Below are positions 46,856 through 57,139 of a stretch of DNA of 64,000 bases, in pieces; the first letter of the stretch is position 1, and the number at the start of each line of letters is the position of its first letter. A model generated the notes under the pieces. That model saw only the letters and a program-made list of their open reading frames with translations, was not told where the DNA came from and searched no databases. A program made the translations under genes and the position numbers. This DNA comes from Planococcus citri (Eukaryota > Arthropoda > Insecta > Hemiptera > Pseudococcidae): contig NC_088680.1 of assembly GCF_950023065.1 (NCBI RefSeq), positions 46,674,559 through 46,738,558 on the forward strand, written 5' to 3'.

Positions 46856-48590
46856 AAATAACCTTATACTATATGTTTTTCTCCTGCCTTCATTGTTTTT
46901 AAATCGAAGTTTTCTTTTGATTTCTCAAACTCGGACTCGGTGCTGCAGTTTTGCAAATGAAAAAAAAATTCGCCTCGTGGCGTAGCTAGATATACATTTA
47001 CTCCTACTCACATTATATAGTCTCCATTGGCAAACAAATCATGGCGAATAAATCGTATTTTCATAATATTTAATAAACCGACCAATAAGTTGGGTTTTAT
47101 TTAATCGTTACTTGTGTTTTTTTATGTACTCTGAATAGTTTTTTTTTCTTTCAACGACGACGAGGTCGCCGACCAGGTTTATATTTTTATTTCAACGTCG
47201 AACATCGCTGCACATAAAAAAGCTTCCAAGTAATCCTGCATATTGAAAATTTCTCCGACAAAGTTTTTAATTTTAATAACTTATCGATTTTTAAATGAAA
47301 TTATAATCCAGTTTTAAAAAATTCCTCGCTATTTAGAATATGAGAAAAAAATTTTAATACCGCGATCCCCAAAAATAACGTTGCCTTATGTATTCTCGAG
47401 TATAAAGTGTTAGGTACCCATTTTCAATACTAATATTTTGAAAAGCACAATCCTCTCTGTTTTTCGGCTAAGTGTTTTAATTTTTTTAAAAGGATACCGC
47501 ATGCATAGGTATGAGATGTATTTATACCAAACACAATCCATTATAATGTATATGGTAAAGTATGAGAGAGGAAAACTTCTCCTACTTACATAGGTCTACC
47601 TACCTTTACGTAATGAAAGCGAAGATATTCGGGATCGATACATATAAGCAGTATAGGCAGCCAATAGTTTCAGACTTTTTATAAAATTTAGGTACTCTCA
47701 TTTTAACTCCTATTCGAAGCGTAAGTATACAATGTGAAATACACTATACAAAGGCAATAAGCATACCAACACTCGTTTCAAAACAAACTCAACAGTTTAT
47801 TAAATTTTTTCATGCCTTTTTCGACGGCTCGAATCGACCATTCGAGAGTAATATGGCCGATGAGTGGTTCTCCGTTGAATGAATAAAACATTGAGATTAC
47901 ATAATTAGAAAATCATATAATCTACGTTATCTACTTCACGATAAAAACTACCTATCGAATTTATTGCTTCGTGATTGAAAGATGCAATAATGGTCGAGGG
48001 AAAGAAGCGGGCCTGTTATTATTATTTTTACCCGGTGAGTCAGTATGCAGAAAGAATAAACCTTTTAAGTACCTACTTCATCTTTTCAAAACAAATGTGA
48101 TATTATTTGGGATCGGATTTTTGACTGATGAAGAGCAAAGGACTCAAATAAAATAATTGCAAATATTTATTCCAAGTGTTCCGCGACAGGTGTCGTAAAA
48201 ATACCGATTGGAAATGCTGAAAATGGCCACTGAAAATTTTTATCACGACTAAAAACTACTGGATTGGCTGCCTGAGGCATCTCTGAAATTTTTTGAAATG
48301 AATTACAGGTAAATATACTACATAGGTAATTCATAAAAAAATTAAAAACTTTCTTGTTCCTCAAAAAAAAAAGAAGAACAAATGGTTTTGAAAATTTTTC
48401 GGTATTTAACAACGAGACAAACGTTTTTAGCAATACTTTGAAAAAACGAACATTTTCAGAGAAATTATTTGAAAAAAAAACGTACCTTAGGGTGCAACAC
48501 CAAAAAAAAAAAAAAAGTAGACGGATTGCGGCCATTGGCAGATAGTAGCTTCATTGAGTTGAAAGCTACACTGATAAATGTTTAGCTTCG
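46856..48590. other. Non-coding stretch
   Basis: AT-rich, with no recognised gene or element. The 122-codon minus-strand ORF at 48167-48535 is low-complexity and rests on A/T tracts. Confidence 0.45.
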
Positions 48591-48594
48591 AAGC

Positions 48595-48690
48595 CATCAG
48601 AGGTGCTCCTGGAGGAAAGAAATGGCCATGGGCCCTCAAAGAGAGAGCATTTTCGCTCCGGTCACCACCCAACCTGCTTTACCGACTTTC
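48595..48690 (-). repeat. Dispersed repeat 'gtgctcctggaggaaagaaatgg', partial copy
   Basis: 'ggtgctcctggaggaaagaaatggcc' and 'gccctcaaagagag' are the complement of the block at 50050-50100. It directly abuts satellite array 2. Confidence 0.6.
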
Positions 48691-48694
48691 CAAA

Positions 48695-49080
48695 AATTAT
48701 TCAATTCGTTCGCGAATAATTCACCAAAAAATTATTCAATTCATTCGCGAATGATTCGCCAAAAATTATTCAATTCGTTCGTGAATGATTCACAAAAAAT
48801 CAAGGAAATGAATCGATTCGTTCGTGAACGAATCACTTACACAAATCAATTCGTTCGCGAATGATTCACCAAAAATTATTCAATTCGTTCGCGAATGATT
48901 CACCAAAAATTATTCAATTCGTTCGTGAATGATTCACCAAAAATTAAGTAAATGAATCGATTCGTTCGTGAACGAGTCACTTACACGAATTAATTCGTTC
49001 GCGAATGATTTGCCAAGAAATTCAATTCGTTCGCGAATAATTCACCAATTATTAATCAATTCGTTCTCGAGTGATTCACC
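48695..49080. repeat. Palindromic TTCGCGAA satellite, array 2
   Basis: Shorter array of the same satellite as 18580-19760, made mostly of 'attcaattcgttcgcgaatgattcaccaaaaatt' half-units plus two full units with 'cgattcgttcgtgaacgagtcacttac'. Same orientation as array 1. Confidence 0.9.
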
Positions 49081-49425
49081 TAGAAATTAATCAATTTGCC
49101 CGATCACCAATCGGTTGTGAATGATTCGATTCGATACACTTTCCTTGAAAATAGATCAATTCCTATACCATATTTTCACAGAAACCGAATCAATCGTAAA
49201 TTAATTGATCCTTTAGCGCTTTGCAAATGATTCACCAAGAAATCAATCAATTTATTTAATCAGCAATCGTTCGTAAATGATTCGATTCGATTGTAAACAG
49301 ATCATTTGCTACATAAATATTGTTTCCAAAAAAGTGATTCAATTTGTTCGTAAAAGATTAATTGTATGTAAATACTCATATTTGAAGAAAAGTCGGTCTT
49401 CTCACGTTCAATGCGTGAGTGTTTT
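49081..49425. repeat. Satellite downstream flank, copy 2
   Basis: Ordered blocks shared with 19790-20085, including 'atagatcaattcctatacc', 'aaatcaatcaatttatttaat' and 'gaagaaaagtcggtct'. It ends near a small hairpin CTCACG-ttcaatg-CGTGAG at 49403-49421, which is imperfect in copy 1. Confidence 0.8.
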
Positions 49426-49470
49426 TAATCTATGTACAGCTATTTCCGTCAAAATCCAATGCCTTTTTTA

Positions 49471-49940
49471 GGGTTCTACTGTTCTACTGACACTGAGTGG
49501 TTAAAAATTTGTAAATCACTTAGGTATTTTTGATAAATAAGTAGGTACCTAACTACGTGTCTTAACAATTTTTTTCTTCGCGAATATTTCGCATTCATTA
49601 CCCCAAAATATTGAAAGATATCGTTCCAAGAACTGGAGAAATATTTTGGAACGCAGTGGTGCCAATTTTTCTGTCATTGCAACCAACTCGAAAAAATCAA
49701 AAACATCTTGTAAGTTTTTGGCTATTTTTCTCGATTTTTTGAATTTATTGGCAGTAATTACAAAAAAATTGGCACCACTGCGCTCCAAAATATTTCCTCA
49801 GTTTCAGGAATGACATCTTTCAATACTTTTGCTAAATTAATGCGAAATATTTATGAGGAAACATTTTTAAAACACATACTTATTTACCAAAAAATACCTA
49901 AGTGATTTGCTAATTTTCAATCTCTCATTACATAGAACCC
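49471..49940. mobile_element. Foldback element, 470 bp, TA target
   Basis: GGGTTCTA at 49471 and TAGAACCC to 49940 open arms of about 200 bp that are inverted copies almost to the centre (about 49706). For example 'gcagtggtgccaattttt' at 49653 is complemented at 49768, and 'aaatcacttaggtattttt' at 49512 by its complement at 49895. TA at 49469-49470 and 49941-49942. No transposase. Confidence 0.85.
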
Positions 49941-49944
49941 TAAT

Positions 49945-50155
49945 AGCATTAGATCGATCCAAAATTTCCAATACTTTCATTTGAGACTGGACCATTTTTC
50001 CCAAAACAGGTTGGGTAGCGAAAGGAGCGAAAAAACCAAGATTTCTTTGAATGATCTCTCTTTTGAGGGCCCATTTCTCCCCTCCAGAGACATCTCTAGA
50101 ACTAGAATTCTTTCTGAGTAACTTTCGAAATCTGCTGACTTTTGAGGGGGGGGGG
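49945..50155 (+). repeat. Dispersed repeat continuation ('aaaacaggttgggtagcgaaagg')
   Basis: Directly follows the foldback element and matches 41275-41345 and 22245-22340. Ends in a G-run at 50145-50157. Confidence 0.6.
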
Positions 50156-50157
50156 GT

Positions 50158-50990
50158 AACCATCCATGTACATGTATCTGTTTATTTACAATTTTGAATC
50201 ACGAAATTTGTTGAAAAAAATTGGCAAAACTCAACAAATTACTCTTTCAAAATTAGGTCGACTTGGGTACAGATGAAATGTTGCCGAAAATGCCAAACAA
50301 AAATTACGGGGCCAAAATTGTATCATTTTCGTATTTTGTGCAAAACTCTTATAGGGTGAGGGTGAAAAAATTCAAAAAAAAAACGTTTTTTTTACTTTCA
50401 AGTGGATATATATGCTATCAATTGACACAAAAAAAAATTTGGAAAAACTTTTTTTTTTTAATTTTTGATATAAATTTGAAAATTTGAAACTCCAGTAGAA
50501 AAGTGAAAGTTCGAGTTGAACATCCAAAATTTTTCCTATAGTTTTTTGAGCCCCCTCCCCCACAACTTTTTATCGAATCGCCCATCAATTTTCCAAGATA
50601 AAAAGTCAGTCGAACCACCATAACTTCCGCCTCTCCTCTCTCATTGGCTCTGCTCGTAAATTAGGTTACAGAAGCCTAAACTGTTCCAAGTGTACGTTGG
50701 GTTGCCGAGGTTTGAAAACTGAAGTGGCAAAGTTACATGAATCCTGCAAGGTTGCATAATTTTTTAAATATAGGTAGTACATACATTGTAGATAAATTGA
50801 ATTTGATTTTTAAATGGATCATTAAAGAGGCCATTTTCAGCGTTGGCTCATCTTAAAAATTGAAGAAGCTGTAACTGGTTGAATATTCAATTTGTTCCGA
50901 CACCATGAATTTTTAACATAACAGAGAAAGTACCTATCCCAACTAGCACAAAAAAATTTGAATTATAGACGAAAGAGAATCAATAAAATA
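50158..50990. other. Non-coding stretch
   Basis: Nothing identified; A- and T-rich tracts dominate. Confidence 0.45.
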
Positions 50991-51655
50991 CTCCAGCACA
51001 CACCACCAACCAAAATTTCATGGGCTAAAATTCATTTTCCGATTTTTGGCGACTTTTTGAAAATTCTTTGGGCCAAAAATGGCAAAAAACTCAAAATTCC
51101 ACCAAATTGGCCGAGAAAGCCGAAATTTGGTTTACATCCTATTTTCAACCTCCCAAGTCGATTCCTGATGGTTTTGAACCGTTCTATGGAACCTTCGCCG
51201 GATTTTTGGATTCTCATGTTTTTTCTGTAACTGCAAGAGTATAAAAGGTGAAAATGAAATGCAGCACCTATGAAATATGAGTTGCCACCTTTGGAACTCA
51301 TTCGATTAATTTAGGCACATACTTTCAAATATTCTGTGCCAGTTTAGATCTCAAATTCTCTCTAGCAATTATTGTTGAAAAAAATTAAAAAATCATCGTT
51401 CGCGAACGCGTTAACGAAAAAATCTGAAATTTGATTGGTATTTTTTTTTCGATCTCCCAAGTCTATTTTTGATAGCTTTGGACCGTTCTGGAGCCTCAAG
51501 TTAATTTCCAGATTTTCTAGTTTTAAAAAAAAGGCTTTAGACTTGGTCTTCACTCAATTTTATCAGAATTCTCTCCATTTTTTTTTTCTTCAAAAATCCA
51601 CCCCAATACTGAGCATGAATTTCAAAACCTCGAAGTTCATCTCAATTTAAAACCA
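50990..51655 (+). repeat. Dispersed repeat 'ttttgaaccgttctggagcc', copies 2-3
   Basis: 'ccaaattggccgagaaagccgaaatttgg' ... 'gatggttttgaaccgttctatgga' (51103-51190) and 'gatagctttggaccgttctggagcctcaagttaatttcc' (51470-51510) are two further copies of the 41.7-kb repeat. Confidence 0.6.
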
Positions 51656-52263
51656 AACGATTCAATCAAAAGCACGAATCCTCGCACCTATCTCACCTCA
51701 CATAACAAAACCAGTCAACTTCCAATTCACTTGTCCAAGTCGTGTAAATACCTACTCATCTCGAAAATCATTTTGATAAATTTTCCTGTAAAAAAAACCC
51801 TTACCAAAAAAGAATAGGCAGGCGGTAATGAAATCTGGTAAAAAATGGTTTTCACTTATCAGGCCATAATACGTACAGGAGATGGTTTTCGACCAAAAAA
51901 AAAAACAACCCTTCTTCTCATTATGAGAAATAGTAGGGGAGTGAAAGGGATATCCACTCGGTTGAGCTTATAGTTTCCTATAGCTACATCGCATATAGGT
52001 TTACACGTAGCAAGGTAAGTAAAACTTGGGTTAGAGAAATAGATATGATTTAGCATTGATTGATTAATTGATAGCTCTCTATTAAATAAAGTTAAAACAT
52101 TTACGATGTGCATTTGTGTTGTATCTACATTTACTTGACGTATAAAACTGTACGCTATATAGCGATGCCGGTCGCCGGACTATAATATGGTAGGTATATA
52201 GGAACGCCGCCGCCGCCGCGGTGCTAGCAGCACCAGCCGACGGTTTACCTGTATTTGTGGTCG

Positions 52264-52296
52264 TATAAAAGCGCTTAAGTATATAATTAATCATTG
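52264..52296 (+). promoter_or_regulatory. TATA box plus initiator-like motif
   Basis: TATAAA at 52264-52269 and TCATTG at 52291-52296 are separated as in arthropod core promoters (29 bases from the T of TATA to the A of TCA). A GCC-rich patch lies just upstream. The first ATG downstream, at 52324, opens a 42-codon ORF. Motif-level evidence only. Confidence 0.35.
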
Positions 52297-52323
52297 AATG
52301 CTTCGCTTCAGCAGTTTCGCTCA

Positions 52324-52452
52324 ATGAACGAACGATTTATAAAATCAACGCCATACAATGGCGAACTCGCCTTCAACTTTAAAAATAGTTTGATGTTACC
52401 GACACAGAAACGTGCGGCTGCGATGGCGATGACGATGGTCGTGGCGGCGTAG
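52324..52452 (+). CDS. 42-aa small ORF downstream of promoter-like site
   Basis: Begins MNERFIKSTPYNGELAFNF and ends AAAMAMTMVVAA before TAG. It was too short for standard ORF calling. It is the first ATG after the TATA/initiator pair, about 30 nt from the putative start site. GC content is higher than in the surroundings. No homology is recognised, and it may equally be a leader peptide, the start of an unspliced first exon, or chance. Confidence 0.2.
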   Translation: MNERFIKSTPYNGELAFNFKNSLMLPTQKRAAAMAMTMVVAA

Positions 52453-55029
52453 CATGTTATCTCATCTCTGCCATATCCGCTTGGAAACTTGGAAAATTTA
52501 ACGCGATGGAATTTATACCTTGGTTAAGCCTAATTTTACCTATACTTTTATTCATCGGGCTATAGTATCGTACGATACGATACGATATCTCGTACGTTAA
52601 AATATGCGGGCATGTTTCGCATCGTTGCGAAAATAGCCGATGGTGGCTAATTTCGTTTATAGCTTAAGAGATGGGGAAAAAAAACCATGTCGGTGTAATA
52701 AAAAAGCCTCGCGAATTTTTTCACCCCTCGAAAGAAAAAAAAATTCATGTTCGTAATACATAAAGCTAAAGAGCCTATTATAATAAGAACCTACTTATAC
52801 AAGTGGTTTAAGTTTTACCAAGTAAAAATTTCCAACAGTTGAAACTTTCTTTTTTATTTATATTATTTTTTTTTCTTCTCGCTTCTTACCAGCATAAAAA
52901 ACTCATAATAAAATACCTGTTCGTATAAAGTTTTTGCCAAATAGCTGATAACAAATTAAAAACTTGGTTATGCAGTGTATCGATTAATTAAGGAAGTTTT
53001 ATAATACTCAATTTTCAAAAATATTTTCAAATTTCTTCTTCACCCCTTTGACTACATGGCAAGACGAGACGTAAAATATAGATGTGAAATCGAAAATACC
53101 ACCTAAGCTTGGAAAAGAAGCAGAAAAACTTGCGTTATAGTTGTAGATGGCTGAGTCAACTTGCATGCAAGCAATTTTGAAGCCATTCAACTTTCATTTC
53201 GCGCGCCAATGTGGAAAGTTTTTTTTTGCTTTTACTCAAAATGACTTTTTGCATTGAGAGAAAATTAATAATAAACTTTGCTTGGTTGGCATTTTTAAAA
53301 TCATCTCTAAACAATCTACAAAAACCTAAATAAACTTCGTCGCGGATTACATCGCTTCCTCCACCACTCTTTCCCTAGTCTTCGTTCTTTATAGATGTCG
53401 AATATAGTTTGAATCATGTAATATGCTTCGTTAGAGATCAGCAAACTTCTTCGCAAGTGAATAAAAAGCGCATCGTGTAAAGTAAAAAAAAAAAAGGAAT
53501 AAAGTGGTGAAGCTGCGAGACGATGATTTAATGCACATTTTGTAGGTAGCCAGATCCACCTAGCGAGTACCTACGTAAACGTATAAACGAGTCTCGTGTG
53601 AAAAAATACACAAAGCTTAAGAAATTAGAATAAAATGACCTCGATGACTAACGATGCAATAAGGAAATCCGTTTCTAGTTCGAAGTATTTTCAAAAAGTA
53701 TCACAATTTCTGATTTATATCCTGCAGTTCCTTTCACTTTTGTGCGAATTAAAATTAATGTCGTACTCTGCACCTCATCGTCCATCTTTCTCGTTGGGAT
53801 GAAAAAACCTCTTCATTCAGTATTTATATTCTCGTCGCCACCATCGTCGTTAATTGTAAAACTGAGAAAATTTCAAAACGCTCCACAACTCACACAATTT
53901 TTATTCGCATTGTAAAAAACCGCCGACCGAATCTTTCGAATTCCGATATAGAATTTACAATTGGACTTGATATATTTTTTCATTTGTTTAATCGATTCGA
54001 ACGTGGCGCGGTGCGGCGCGGCGGTGGGCTCTGTAAGGGTTTTATGCGTTACAAACAAACAAACGAACGAACCAACGAGTGAAAAAAAAGAAAAAAAAAT
54101 AAAAGCTCGAAATTCCGGTATCCAATCTTGGCCTACTCTAGTATAGCAAGCTCGCCGTAAATGGATTTTAATCTGGTAAGATTCACTTGTAGAATATTTT
54201 GCACGACAATGACAGATTAATGGGGGTAAATGTCTCACCGTATGACTTGTTGATCTGGCTGGTGTATTTTCCAACTACGCTTTTTCGTTTCGTGAATCAA
54301 CGTAGAAAAATGCCGCAGTGACCATAATTCAAGCCATGAAATTTATCAACGAGAGATCTACTCGTGGTGAAATAACCAACGCGACGTAATAACCACACGA
54401 TGAGTTTTACCTCGAAAGGAAAAACTTTAAAATTATAAATATTTTATAACGGTTTGCATTCGGGGTGGAAATTGAAATTTTAATAAGCAGAAGAAAAGCT
54501 GAACTCCCTACTCGAATACTTTTCCGCCATTTAATTGGTCATCGCAACATTAACCTATTTCATTCACTGAAATTCGGATTTCTTTGCTTTCATTTCACTA
54601 CTCTCGAACGTTACCATTGAACATAAAAAATGATTACCTAGGTAGACATATCGTATTTGAAGATTGTTATTTATCGATCATAAAAACCAATCTTCAAGTT
54701 GAAATCTGTGCGTTTCAAAACATTTGAAACAGATTTTATACTCGTATCTACGTACTTACAAGATACCTATTTCAATTCAAAAATATCATTGGTGGTTATT
54801 TCTGATTCTCTTTTTTTCTTTTTTTTTTTGAAGGAGAGACATTTTTCTGATTTTACTTGAAAAATAAAAATTGCCTGATTGAATAACGAAATACGAGTAG
54901 CCTATGTATGAGACATTTTGCTGTTTTACATATCAACAAAAATATGCTCTTCAAAAAACACCTTCAAGGTGACCATTTCTGCACCATCTGGAAAAATTTT
55001 GAAATTATAGAGAACTCAAAAATTGTACT

Positions 55030-56185
55030 GGAAATTTAATAATGGCCCTAAAGAGAGAAGCCCCGCGAGGGCACAGGTTATTGTTTGCTAGAGCTAGTCT
55101 CCAGGTAGTAGCTCGGGTGATCAAGAGGAGCCAGCCAGTACCTGAGGACAGATGAGAAGGTGAATACAACACCAGGGGTATTCTGCGCATCCAGGGCGTG
55201 CGGGGTGGTAACATGTTGCTGTTTGATGGACTTGGAATTGATAAACATGGCCAAAGCAGAATTCTCTAGTTGGTGGAATGACGAGGAGGAGTGGCAAGCC
55301 GAAGGCCCAAACCTCTACATAAAAATGGATTATGAACAAGTATGCATAGGGAAGCACAAGAGCTTCAGTGTGAGAAGGCGAATACCAGCACCTAAAAACT
55401 GGCAAATTTGGCTAAGGGAGTAGTTGAACCCCAACAGAAAATCATGGTGGAAGGCAATGGGGAATCATCACCATTACACCTCTCTAGAGTTATATGGACA
55501 TCAATTTAGCAATGGCCCTTAGTCTCTGTCAGGCGGATTCTCATCTGCTATAGCAGCCGGATAGGGTGGGAAGAATATGCGGAGTCAATACAACACAGAA
55601 CAACAGCAACATCATAACCTGGAATGTGAGAACTTTGAATAAAATTGGAAACAGGTTAATGTAATTACCGAATCCAGGAGATTATAAATCGACGTATTAG
55701 GAATAAGCAAGACCTGATGGACTGGAAATTGTAGAAACCAGGCAGATAAAGATTATGAAACGATTTACTTATGCTGGGAAAGACACATGAACTAGGTGTG
55801 GGTATATTAATACATACCAGAATCAGCAATAAAATCAGTGCCATAATTCCAAAATCAGAGAGGATAATATTTGTGAGATTGGAGGAAAACCAATTGTGAT
55901 AATATTCAAGTTTAAAGAAATTAAATCACGGATTGGAATGGCAAAAAGTGCTTTCAATAACGTCGCCAAAGTGCTGAGAAATTGAAGGATGAGTCTAGGT
56001 CTGAAAAAGAGAATTATGAGATCCTATGTATAGACCATTCTGAAGTATTCCTGTGAAACATGGACCATGAGTGCAGAATGTGAGAAGAAAGTATCTGCTT
56101 TTGAGATGTGGTGCTATTGAAGGCTACTTCGGATCTCATGGAAGGACTTCATTACCAACAAGAAACTTGTGGGAGTTGTGGGACT
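55030..56185 (+). pseudogene. LINE relic, internally deleted (endonuclease fused to C-terminal region)
   Basis: A non-LTR retrotransposon copy. The endonuclease start is visible as IITWNVRTLNKIGN (55611-55652) and, after a stop, IDVLGISKT-stop-WTGN (about 55690-55728). The next recognisable part is post-RT: IKSRIGMAKSAFNNVAKVLR (about 55920-55980), LKKRIMRSYV, SCETWTMSAECEKKVSAFEM (about 56050-56110) and RLLRISWKDFITNK (about 56121-56162). The RT with its FADD box, normally between these, is missing, so roughly 2 kb was deleted. Multiple stops. 55030-55600 is the presumed 5' part, with an 87-codon open piece at 55160-55423. A different LINE copy from the one at 11.4-16 kb. Confidence 0.85.
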
Positions 56186-56194
56186 GAAATGATC

Positions 56195-56285
56195 CTAAAA
56201 CCAGAACCGATTAAATCCCGATTCAAATCCAATCCTGAACCCAATCCTGAAACTGATGCTGAAACTGAAATCGTTATTTTTCTTG
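56195..56285 (+). repeat. Short 'ccaatcctgaaactgatgc' minisatellite
   Basis: Imperfect 12-bp words (ATCCTGAACCCA, ATCCTGAAACTG, ATGCTGAAACTG) repeat directly at the 3' end of the LINE relic, perhaps as its tail. Confidence 0.6.
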
Positions 56286-56599
56286 ATCCCAAAACCAAAA
56301 AAAATTTTTGAGTGCAAATATTTGAAGGGCGGGTTTCCAAAAGGGAATAAGTCAATTTTTTTGAAAATCGGGTTTTTCACATCATTTTGTTCTATAGGTT
56401 GGATCTCACCTATTTAAGGACTAACCTACCCAAAATACTTATTTATCCAGCTTTTCTGTAAGTTGCGGATTGCAATCTTTTTTCCAAAATGCAATACGTC
56501 ATGATTACTTCGTTTCCGTTACTTTTATAGCCAAAGTACACCTCAGCTGTGAACATTGTTTTTTTAATAGATAGTATGTACTATAATATGTACTTAATT

Positions 56600-57010
56600 T
56601 TGTTTTTATTCTATTGCCAAAATGCAGATAACAATAATTTTTTAAATGATAATGCTGTAGATAAATACTTAATTTTTGTCAATTTCATCGTTGAAATGTA
56701 GGTAAAAAATTTTTGTCAATCAATTTTTTTTTGGTAATTTTGTTGCTGAAATAATGGTAAGATTTTTTGTTTTAATCGAAAATCTTTTTTTTTTCGAACG
56801 ATAGTACCTACTGTAATGCTCAATTTTTGTCAATTTTATCGCCAAAATGGAGGTAAAACATTTTTTTTCAATCGAAACGTTTTTTTGGTAATTTTATTGC
56901 CGAAATAGTGGAAAGATTTTTTTAAAATCCAAAATCTTTTTTTTCAATAGATAGTATTTTAATGCACAATTTTTGTTAAAAATACAGGTGAAATTTTTTG
57001 TAATTGATTT
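56600..57010 (+). repeat. Degenerate ~161-bp tandem duplication
   Basis: 'gtcaatttcatcgttgaaatg' (about 56677) matches 'gtcaattttatcgccaaaatgg' (about 56837), and 'ggtaattttgttgctgaaata' (about 56734) matches 'ggtaattttattgccgaaata' (about 56896). A further partial unit follows. Confidence 0.7.
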
Positions 57011-57139
57011 TTTTGGTCATATACTTTTGTATTGTGAATTAGAGTCGACTTACATCGATTTGCAACATTGGTTTATCATATAAATGAAAACATGAAAAAT
57101 CATTTTTCTAAAAGGCAGTGTTTTGTCAGTTTAAAACAT

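Larger units (their letters stand above)
51660..54990. other. Non-coding stretch with one promoter-like site
   Basis: A (GCC)n run lies at 52206-52219, 'acgatacgatacgatat' at 52569-52588 and a G/C-rich 'ggcgcggtgcggcgcggcgg' at 54004-54025. A 133-codon minus-strand ORF (53873-54274) is not recognisable. See the promoter-like site at 52264. Confidence 0.45.

Noticed and set aside
53873..54274. 133-codon minus-strand ORF with a hydrophobic stretch
   Set aside because: The hydrophobic run comes from A/T-rich simple sequence and microsatellite-like 'aaacaaac'; no supporting context.
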